This document shows, piece after piece, positions 1 to 5,077 of a DNA stretch of 12,334 nucleotides. Each line of letters begins with the position of its first letter. Positions within the stretch are counted from its first letter, which is position 1. Below the pieces are notes generated by a model. That model searched no databases. It was not told the DNA's origin and saw only the letters and a program-made list of their open reading frames with translations. Source of the stretch: an uncultured bacterium (GTDB lineage: Bacteria; Patescibacteriota; Minisyncoccia; Phycocordibacterales; UBA918); assembly GCA_903839715.1 (NCBI GenBank), contig CAIMDH010000013.1:1-12334 (forward strand). The letters run 5' to 3'. Both the position numbers and the translations under genes were made by a program.

Positions 1-6
1 ATAACA

Positions 7-42
7 AAATCGCCGACGGGTACAAGTACCCGTCGGCGATTT
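7..42 (-). terminator. Rho-independent terminator after the NYN gene
   Basis: A perfect 17-bp inverted repeat (7-23 against 26-42) with a GC-rich core. Read on the minus strand it begins 12 nt after the stop codon of the NYN gene and is followed by a T-rich tail (attttgttat). The fully symmetric stem would also work on the plus strand. It lies at the very start of the window. Confidence 0.8.
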
Positions 43-53
43 CTGGATATTTC

Positions 54-641
54 TTAGAGGTGGTCAGTGTCAGTGCCGACTGTTCGCTTTAGTTGCTTAC
101 GTAGTCCTTGTTTGCGTTTGCCAGAGCTGCTGGCTTTATATCCGATTAAGTAGTCACTCGGATGTTCATCCATATCGATAAAGTCATCGACTACTTCACG
201 TAACCGGGAAGAAGCAGAGCGACCGAATGTGATGACTTCTACCTGGCAACCTTGGTTTCTGATGTATTCAACGAGTGGAATAAAATCACCATCACCAGTA
301 GCGAGTACAATTGCATCTACCTTGTGTGCAAATTTTATAGCATCAACAGCGAGACCTACGTCCCAGTCGGCCTTCTTTGCTCCACCGTAAAATATCTGAA
401 GGTCTTTAGTTTTGATTTCGATTCCTACTTTTTCTAATGCTTCGAAAAACGCACTCTCTTCACCACTCTCCGTGTTGACTACGTACGATACTGCTCGAAT
501 TAATTTACGTTCACCCAGCGCTGCTTTTACAACTGCACCGAAGTTTACTTTTGACTTGTATAAATTTTTTGCACTGTGATAGAGATTCTGCGTGTCGATC
601 AAAATAGCGACTCGCTGATCAGGATGGCGTATAACGCTCAT
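54..641 (-). CDS. NYN domain protein, LabA/DUF88-like putative RNase
   Basis: A 195-aa soluble protein of the NYN (LabA-like, PIN-fold) family. These proteins are metal-dependent nucleases or RNA-processing factors in the cytoplasm; the substrate here cannot be told. The four acidic clusters of the fold are visible: ILIDTQNL near residues 13-20 (D16, N19), KKADWDVGLAVDA at 89-101 (D94, D100), ATGDGDF at 114-120 (D117, D119), and the later strand VEVITFG near 134-140. The tail after about residue 165 is basic (SSSGKRKQGLRKQLKR), which fits nucleic-acid binding. The start ATG at 641 is preceded by AT-rich sequence without a Shine-Dalgarno. The gene stands alone between its own terminator (7-42) and that of rpsO (710-734), so it is probably monocistronic. 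Family is confident; nuclease activity follows from the family only. Confidence 0.88.
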   Translation of the reverse strand: MSVIRHPDQRVAILIDTQNLYHSAKNLYKSKVNFGAVVKAALGERKLIRAVSYVVNTESGEESAFFEALEKVGIEIKTKDLQIFYGGAKKADWDVGLAVDAIKFAHKVDAIVLATGDGDFIPLVEYIRNQGCQVEVITFGRSASSRLREVVDDFIDMDEHPSDYLIGYKASSSGKRKQGLRKQLKRTVGTDTDHL

Positions 642-709
642 ATGTATTATGTAAAAATTATTAAAAGTTCTTGATATAAACCTTCACCTTCAACTATACC
701 TGAAATATA

Positions 710-734
710 AAAATGCTCCAGAGTGGAGCATTTT
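710..734. terminator. Terminator after rpsO
   Basis: An 11-bp perfect stem (710-720 against 724-734) with a 3-nt loop and T-runs on both sides. On the minus strand it starts 3 nt after the rpsO stop codon. The symmetry would also allow use on the plus strand, but no plus-strand gene ends here. Confidence 0.9.
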
Positions 735-736
735 TA

Positions 737-1003
737 TTACCGCTTTAGTCCGAGCTGCTTGATGAGGGCATTGTATGACTTCTCATCTTTCCGCTCAAGA
801 TACTTGAGATGCCTGCGACGATCTGCCACCATTTGGAGGAGGCCACGACGTGAGTGAAAATCTTTCTTGTGCTTGCGCAAGTGAGAAGAAAGTTCTTCAA
901 TCTGACGGGTAAGCAAGGCTACTTGTGCCTCAGGAGAACCTGTGTCACTATCGTGACGTTGGGTGTCTTTGAGGACGTTTTCTTTAACTCGTTTTGTAAG
1001 CAT
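737..1003 (-). CDS. rpsO: 30S ribosomal protein S15
   Basis: S15 binds the central domain of 16S rRNA early in 30S assembly and contributes to a bridge to the 50S subunit. The 88-aa product fits the usual 88-89 aa and contains the family signature DTGSPEAQVALLT near residues 20-32, HLRKHKKDFHSRRGLL at 41-56 and DRRRHLKYL at 61-69. The reading frame is open further upstream to an ATG at 1087, but that would add 28 residues with no S15 homology and would start only 2 nt from the -10 element at 1090-1095, so the ATG at 1003 is chosen. No Shine-Dalgarno is seen in front of it. The gene has its own promoter, an approximately 80-nt structured leader and a terminator, so it is monocistronic. In many bacteria S15 represses its own translation through a leader RNA. 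Confidence 0.97.
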   Translation of the reverse strand: MLTKRVKENVLKDTQRHDSDTGSPEAQVALLTRQIEELSSHLRKHKKDFHSRRGLLQMVADRRRHLKYLERKDEKSYNALIKQLGLKR

Positions 1004-1019
1004 ATATATGTGTGAAGCG

Positions 1020-1060
1020 GCTAGCTTATATAGATACGCACCGAGGTGCTTATAAGTAGC
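1020..1060 (-). promoter_or_regulatory. Structured rpsO leader, candidate S15 autoregulatory RNA
   Basis: On the minus-strand transcript, 1051-1060 pairs with 1020-1030 over 10 bp with a single bulged C. Inside sits a second hairpin, GCACC/GGTGC at 1038-1049. The structure ends 16 nt before the ATG, where it could influence ribosome access. Known S15 leaders in other phyla use unrelated folds for autoregulation. The link to S15 here is inference from position and stability. Confidence 0.5.
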
Positions 1061-1089
1061 TCGCAGTGATAACCGCGAAGGTTCCAAAC

Positions 1090-1118
1090 ACTATAGCATA
1101 TTTTTTTGCTAAAAGCAA
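1090..1118 (-). promoter_or_regulatory. Sigma70 promoter of rpsO
   Basis: -35 TTGCTT (1113-1118), 17-bp spacer, -10 TATAGT (1090-1095), read on the minus strand. It predicts a transcript start near 1083 and a leader of about 80 nt. It supports the rpsO start at 1003. Confidence 0.8.
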
Positions 1119-1140
1119 GTCATACCTCTGGTTTCCCGGT

Positions 1141-1163
1141 TTGTCAAAACAGACGTGTGACAA
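1141..1163. repeat. Inverted repeat between the rpsO and xer promoters
   Basis: TTGTCA (1141-1146) and TGACAA (1158-1163) form a perfect 6-bp inverted repeat with an 11-bp gap. It lies just upstream of the -10 of the recombinase gene and behind the rpsO promoter, where an operator would sit. The arms are short, so it may be chance. Confidence 0.3.
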
Positions 1164-1169
1164 TCGTTG

Positions 1170-1175
1170 TATACT
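1170..1175 (+). promoter_or_regulatory. -10 element of the recombinase gene, likely leaderless
   Basis: TATACT ends 8 nt before the ATG at 1184. Transcription would then start at or within 2-3 nt of the start codon. No good -35 lies at 16-18 bp. The same 7-8 nt arrangement recurs at four other genes in the window. Confidence 0.6.
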
Positions 1176-1183
1176 AGTAGGTA

Positions 1184-2107
1184 ATGACACTAATGGAACT
1201 GAAACGACAATTTTTAGAGTATCTCGAAATCGAGAGGGGACGAAGTGTAAAGACTGTAGAGAATTATGATCGCTATTTAATACGCTTTTTGGTGTTCTCT
1301 AAGATAGAAAAGCCGAGTGACCTCACTGAGGAACTGGTCCGTGAATTCAGATTGCATCTCAATCGCCAGTCCGGAACTAAGGTGGGTGGGCGGGTTGAAC
1401 CTATGAAACGTCGAACTCAGAATTACTATTTGATAGCACTACGTGCGTTTCTCAAATTTATGCGTAAGCGCGGTGTGAGCTCGCTTTCACCGGAACGGAT
1501 AGAATTAGCCAAGGTGCCAGAGCGTTCACTTGATCTCATTTCAACAGCGGAGCTAACACGTCTCATGAATGCGCCAGCGACTGATAGTCTTGAAGGTAAG
1601 CGCGACCGAGCAATTTTGGAACTACTTTTTTCGACAGGGTTGCGTATCTCGGAGCTCTGTTCCCTATCGATTGATGATGTCGATTTGTCGCGGGATGAAT
1701 TTTCGGTGCGGGGAAAAGGTGATAAAGTTCGGGTGGTATTTATCTCAGAAGAAGCACGCGCTACTATTAAAAGTTATTTAGCAGCGCGTAAAGATATGGA
1801 CGACGCGCTCTTTGTTCGGTATGGAAAAAAGGCGCATGTCGGAGCAGAGGCGCGAGTGACTCCAAGGGTGGTGCAGCGACTTTTGAAACGCTATGCCACC
1901 AAAGCGGGTATCACCAGAAAAGTGACGCCACACGTCATTAGACACAGCTTCGCTACAGACCTTCTCAGTAATGGTGCTGATCTTCGCTCAGTGCAGGCGC
2001 TTCTGGGACATGCACATATTGGTACGACTCAAATCTATACTCATGTTACCGACGCGCACTTGCGCGAGGTACATAAAAAATTTCACACAAATAAGAGTAG
2101 CACTTAA
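1184..2107 (+). CDS. Tyrosine recombinase, XerC/XerD type
   Basis: A 307-aa site-specific recombinase of the lambda-integrase family. The length and even N-terminal SAM-like domain (about 1-110) match Xer proteins, which resolve chromosome dimers at dif, rather than longer phage integrases. The catalytic set is complete: R154 in TGLRISELCSL, K178 in the beta-hairpin VRGKGDKVR, H250 and R253 in HVIRHSFAT, H276 in LLGHAHIGTT, and nucleophile Y285 in QIYTHV. XerC, XerD or a single Xer cannot be separated by reading, so no symbol is given. The start at 1184 is preceded closely by a -10 element; a second ATG at 1193 is possible. The gene diverges from rpsO. A small decayed gene begins 5 bp after its stop, suggesting a former operon. 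No dif-like site was recognised in the window. Confidence 0.95.
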   Translation: MTLMELKRQFLEYLEIERGRSVKTVENYDRYLIRFLVFSKIEKPSDLTEELVREFRLHLNRQSGTKVGGRVEPMKRRTQNYYLIALRAFLKFMRKRGVSSLSPERIELAKVPERSLDLISTAELTRLMNAPATDSLEGKRDRAILELLFSTGLRISELCSLSIDDVDLSRDEFSVRGKGDKVRVVFISEEARATIKSYLAARKDMDDALFVRYGKKAHVGAEARVTPRVVQRLLKRYATKAGITRKVTPHVIRHSFATDLLSNGADLRSVQALLGHAHIGTTQIYTHVTDAHLREVHKKFHTNKSST

Positions 2108-2112
2108 ACCCT

Positions 2113-2510
2113 ATGCCACCTGACACACGCAAAAAAATTTCTTGGCGTTGGTTACTTGCTCTTCATCTGAGTGTGCCAGCATTATAAATTGTCTGGTTTG
2201 TTGAGCTAATTTTTAGTCCTGCTCTTTTGTCATACGTGGGGGATAGGCGCCCTATTACTTCCCCTCTATCTATTGGTCTTTGAGTCACTGCACATCATGG
2301 GTAGCTTCCTGACATTTGTCGATGCTGAGTACATATGATTCGTAGGACATATATTTTTTTATGTGGTCCATGACCAAAAGCGCAACGCGTACCTTCAATA
2401 ATTATTTTTATGTTTTTACAAAAATCAAAATACCACTTTTAATAGGTGTACCACTAATAGTGATTTTACTTGCACTGCTATTACGGCTCGTCTCATCGCC
2501 AACAGATTAG
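2113..2510 (+). pseudogene. Decayed small multi-TM membrane protein gene
   Basis: This fills most of the 455-bp gap after the recombinase. Starting from an ATG 5 nt after the recombinase stop, the first frame reads MPPDTRKKISWRWLLALHL, meets a TAA, then continues in the same frame with hydrophobic sequence to SYV at about 2235. After the GGGGG run near 2238-2242 the coding signal moves to the next frame (WGIGALLLPLYLLVFESL...), which is broken by a TGA and ends in a TAA near 2400. It then moves to the third frame (KIKIPLLIGVPLIVILLALL...) and ends at TAG 2508-2510. Together this gives a protein of about 130 aa with three or four hydrophobic segments, interrupted by two in-frame stops and two shifts. 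The family is not recognised. An alternative is noncoding sequence, but the hydrophobic runs joining across frames argue for a relic. Confidence 0.65.
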
Positions 2511-2524
2511 TTTTTCAAAGTAAT

Positions 2525-2556
2525 AAAAAAATCAGGCTCGAAGGCCTGATTTTTTT
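2525..2556. terminator. Bidirectional terminator between convergent units
   Basis: A 13-bp stem (2525-2537 against 2544-2556) with a 6-nt loop and runs of A and T on both sides. It serves the recombinase/relic unit on the plus strand and the M14 operon on the minus strand, whose stop codon is at 2563. Confidence 0.92.
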
Positions 2557-2562
2557 GCAGTA

Positions 2563-3471
2563 TTAATTTGACGAAATGAGAGAGGTGAAGATGGCCTCGA
2601 TACCGAGTCGGTTTCGTACCCACTCACTTTCGGTCCGCGTTTCAAGTTCGACGGTGATGGCAGGTATCCCTAGTGTTGCTAGCCACCCCTCGGCATCGCC
2701 GGTTATGGGATAGGCATCAAAACTTTCTACGGCATTGTACTTTGCAGCCTGAGCGTACGCATTCATGAGCGTGCTCGTCAATGGCAGAACACCATCAAAA
2801 CATTCTGATGCATAGACGGTATTGGCTTGGCTGTGCCAGAAGATAACGGCGGCTGGTTTCTCCTTCAAGATAAAGTCACGAAGTGCAGTAGCTTCTGGTT
2901 CTGAGAAGGGAGCAGTCCCTGCACTGACCTTCTTGCTTCGCCAACTACTTTCCGGTTGCCACTTGCACGCAAAGTTGCGGTTGAGATCGACGTTGTGTGC
3001 GTTGAATCTTCCCTTGCCAGTCGTGTGTGCATCATTAGGAGGAACTTGGTCAACTGTGAATTTCCCAACTTTACCAATGACGGAGAATAGTCCATCAGGA
3101 TTGATGCTTGGGATAATAAGTACTGTGAGTTCGCTCGGGACACGCATTGTTTTGTTTTCGAGGGCCATGATTAGTTCGTAGGCCAAGAGTGAGCTGTTCC
3201 ATTCGTACCCGCCATGGATACCACCAACAAAGAGGACGGTGGTACTTCCAGTACCGAAGACATAGCGCTCGATGGCCCTGCCTTCGACTGAAGTGCCAAT
3301 GATGCTTATTGTCTGCGGTAGTGTTTGTGTAGGGCTAGCTACTTCTGGCAGGGGTACAGTTTGGGGTAATATTTCTTCTGGTTGTTTCGAAGGCATCAGA
3401 TTGAAGATGCTACTTCCAATTAGTAGTATCAATGCGAAGATGCTGAAAAAAAGTACGTACTTTTTTGTCAT
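2563..3471 (-). CDS. Membrane-anchored M14-like zinc carboxypeptidase (active-type copy)
   Basis: A 302-aa protein with an N-terminal membrane anchor or signal (about residues 5-24), a Pro/Thr-rich linker (about 28-53) and an M14 metallocarboxypeptidase-like domain outside the membrane. Candidate zinc ligands are H86 and E90 in GGIHGGYEWN and H213 in IFWHSQ. Note the spacing H-x3-E, where most M14 enzymes have H-x2-E. The substrate-binding motif VDLNRNF carries N164 and R165; the catalytic glutamate is most likely E275 in ITVELE. C169 and C224 are conserved in the neighbouring paralogue and may form a disulfide. The family cleaves C-terminal residues of peptides, in bacteria often cell-wall peptides; the substrate here is unknown. 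The start lies 2 nt after the stop of the upstream paralogue (TAATAATG), with no Shine-Dalgarno, so expression by reinitiation is likely. Confidence 0.85.
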   Translation of the reverse strand: MTKKYVLFFSIFALILLIGSSIFNLMPSKQPEEILPQTVPLPEVASPTQTLPQTISIIGTSVEGRAIERYVFGTGSTTVLFVGGIHGGYEWNSSLLAYELIMALENKTMRVPSELTVLIIPSINPDGLFSVIGKVGKFTVDQVPPNDAHTTGKGRFNAHNVDLNRNFACKWQPESSWRSKKVSAGTAPFSEPEATALRDFILKEKPAAVIFWHSQANTVYASECFDGVLPLTSTLMNAYAQAAKYNAVESFDAYPITGDAEGWLATLGIPAITVELETRTESEWVRNRLGIEAIFTSLISSN

Positions 3472-3473
3472 TA

Positions 3474-4418
3474 TTATTCGGCGTAGTGATTAAGAACAGC
3501 TTCCACACCCGCAATATTTTTGTTGAGTTCGGTGTTGGTGTGGTCAGTTAATAGAACACTAATCGCAGGGATGTTTAGCTTTGCAAACCAGTTAACCATG
3601 TCGCCGGTAATTTCGTAGTAGTTGAATGTTTCGTGCGCAGTATAGCCTGCTGCTTTAGCAAAGAGGTTTGTGAGTGCTGTAGTCTCTTCCAGAACACCAT
3701 TTTTACAGTTTGAAGCATAGACACCACCGGCAGCGCTATACCAAGTAATAACGGCAGTCGGGCGGTAGGACTCAATATATGTTTTGAGCGCCATTGTCTC
3801 TGGCTCTGAAAAGGCTGCGTGTCCTCCACTTACATCCTTGTTTTGCCAGGTTCCGACTGGTTGCCATTCACAATCAAAGTTACGGTTAAGATCAACTTTG
3901 TGTGCATTAAACCGGGCGGCGACTCTATCTGCTTCTGTGGCTTTGACATCACTCGCGATGAAGTTGCCAGTCTTCCCGGTGACTGCTTTTAGTCCGTCAG
4001 GGTTTAGAACTGGGATAATTGTCACCATTACGTCGTCGGGAATTTTATTTTCATTAGCATCAATCCAGTTGAGTAGTTCAAAATTAAGTAGCGCCGTGTT
4101 CCAAGAATATCCACCATGGATACCGCCAATAAATAACAGCTCACGTTCTCCGGATCCGAAGTGGTACGCGACAATATCATTTCCGTCCACAGAAGTTCCA
4201 ATAATACTTTCAGTACCTCGCTTGGCAGGAGTGTCTGTTGTCTCAAGTGATGAAGTGGCTGCCACAGTGTCAGTAGTAGTAGAAACGTTCGGTGGTGTTT
4301 CTACAGATTTAGTTGGTGTTTTTGTGTAGTCTGCGTCATTTGAATTAATTACGTAATAATAGACAGCTCCAAAGATTGTGATAAGTACTGCTACGGCGAT
4401 CAATACATTTTTTTGCAT
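3474..4418 (-). CDS. M14-like paralogue lacking catalytic residues (putative pseudoenzyme)
   Basis: A 314-aa protein with the same layout as its downstream neighbour: N-terminal membrane segment (about 4-24), Thr/Ser/Pro-rich linker (about 28-68), then an M14-like domain. H101 in GGIHGGYSWN and the VDLNRNF motif (N178, R179) are kept. At the other key positions the residues differ from the paralogue: S105 for E90, Y227 for H213 (ITWYSA), and L289 for E275 (ISVLLT). Two zinc ligands and the catalytic glutamate are therefore absent, so hydrolysis is unlikely. The fold seems kept because the frame is intact, the similarity runs end to end and both cysteines (C183, C238) remain. It is the first gene of the pair, so it is not an expression leftover. 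A binding or regulatory role at the cell surface is an inference. Confidence 0.85.
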   Translation of the reverse strand: MQKNVLIAVAVLITIFGAVYYYVINSNDADYTKTPTKSVETPPNVSTTTDTVAATSSLETTDTPAKRGTESIIGTSVDGNDIVAYHFGSGERELLFIGGIHGGYSWNTALLNFELLNWIDANENKIPDDVMVTIIPVLNPDGLKAVTGKTGNFIASDVKATEADRVAARFNAHKVDLNRNFDCEWQPVGTWQNKDVSGGHAAFSEPETMALKTYIESYRPTAVITWYSAAGGVYASNCKNGVLEETTALTNLFAKAAGYTAHETFNYYEITGDMVNWFAKLNIPAISVLLTDHTNTELNKNIAGVEAVLNHYAE

Positions 4419-4426
4419 AGATATAC

Positions 4427-4455
4427 ATTGTACGCTTGATATTTTAATATGACTA
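4427..4455 (-). promoter_or_regulatory. Promoter of the M14 operon, likely leaderless
   Basis: -10 TACAAT (4427-4432), 17-bp spacer, -35 TAGTCA (4450-4455) on the minus strand. The -10 ends 8 nt before the ATG at 4418, so the transcript would begin at the start codon. Confidence 0.6.
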
Positions 4456-4505
4456 ATGAAGTGATATTTATGTACACCAAAGTGCTATGTACGTAAAATG
4501 AATAG

Positions 4506-4511
4506 TATAGT
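4506..4511 (+). promoter_or_regulatory. Possible -10 element of the 4568 gene
   Basis: TATAGT on the plus strand, with only a weak -35 (GTGCTA at 4482-4487, 18-bp spacer). It would give a leader of about 50 nt containing a Shine-Dalgarno. Confidence 0.4.
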
Positions 4512-4554
4512 TTAATTAGGTGAGATTTGTAGAGCTTTTTGAAATGTTTTTTTG

Positions 4555-4560
4555 AAGGAG
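4555..4560 (+). promoter_or_regulatory. Strong Shine-Dalgarno before the 4568 gene
   Basis: AAGGAG with a 7-nt spacing to the ATG at 4568. It is the only textbook ribosome binding site in the window and fixes the start of this gene. Confidence 0.85.
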
Positions 4561-4567
4561 AACTGTC

Positions 4568-5023
4568 ATGAAAGAAATTTTCTTGTTCGACACAATCGGG
4601 CGGCTACAATTGAGGGCCGTTGAAAGGGAGGATACCGATATTGCACACTTAAAGAAACAGCTGCCTTTGACCAAAATACAGTTATATGAAGTATGGGTTA
4701 TCCCTAAAAAAGGACAGGGTTTCACTGCAGATGATGTGCAAGAAATGCACGTGCACGAGCTTCGTAAAGTTATTGATTTATATGACCCCGAGCTTTCAGA
4801 TGCGCCTATTCATGCAATATCAAAACAGATCGATTTGCTTGAAACTTTTGCCAAAGATTTGGCAATTGGTGATGCGCGTTTTAAGTACGACATCTTGTAT
4901 TTGTCTACTGGCCCAGTCCTCTCGATTGTGTTTGGTAATAGCAGAGCGATGTCATTATCAAAAATGAAAGAACAATTCCGGCAGAAGATTTACACTGCCA
5001 AAATAGTTGAGTATTGTTATTAA
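4568..5023 (+). CDS. Hypothetical 151-aa soluble protein
   Basis: Not recognised. It is a 151-aa protein without a signal peptide or clear membrane segment. It starts MKEIFLFDTIGRLQL and has a helical, charged middle (VQEMHVHELRKVIDLYD near 57-73, ISKQIDLLETFAKDL near 84-98) followed by a hydrophobic strand pair YDILYLSTGPVLSIVFG near 107-123. No metal-binding or nucleotide-binding motif was found. The coding call rests on the AAGGAG site at ideal spacing, a possible promoter upstream, and a strong terminator 4 nt after the stop. It stands alone, divergent from the M14 operon and convergent with the Clp-like gene. The contrast with its neighbours, which lack Shine-Dalgarno sites, suggests a different mode of expression and perhaps a separate origin. 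Confidence 0.8.
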   Translation: MKEIFLFDTIGRLQLRAVEREDTDIAHLKKQLPLTKIQLYEVWVIPKKGQGFTADDVQEMHVHELRKVIDLYDPELSDAPIHAISKQIDLLETFAKDLAIGDARFKYDILYLSTGPVLSIVFGNSRAMSLSKMKEQFRQKIYTAKIVEYCY

Positions 5024-5027
5024 ACAT

Positions 5028-5069
5028 AAAACCCTTTGAACTCTCAATGAGAACGTTCAAAGGGTTTTT
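5028..5069. terminator. Bidirectional terminator between convergent genes
   Basis: A 14-bp outer stem (5028-5041 against 5055-5068) topped by a 4-bp inner hairpin (5042-5052), with A/T runs on both flanks. It ends the 4568 gene on the plus strand and lies 9 nt beyond the stop of the Clp-like gene on the minus strand. Confidence 0.92.
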
Positions 5070-5077
5070 AATGTATT

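Noticed and set aside
1004..1087. Longer form of rpsO starting at 1087
   Set aside because: The added 28 residues are not S15-like and the start would almost touch the -10 element; this stretch is the structured leader.
2113..2510. Recoded UGA as glycine, as in Gracilibacteria/SR1, to explain the broken gene
   Set aside because: The relic also has TAA stops and frame shifts, and intact genes here have no internal UGA; cca even ends with TGA.
3784..4329. Long open frame of 181 codons on the plus strand opposite the M14 pseudoenzyme gene, and a 119-codon one at 2822-3181
   Set aside because: Both lie fully antisense to well-supported M14 genes. Their products resemble each other only because the sense genes are paralogues; no promoter or ribosome site precedes them.
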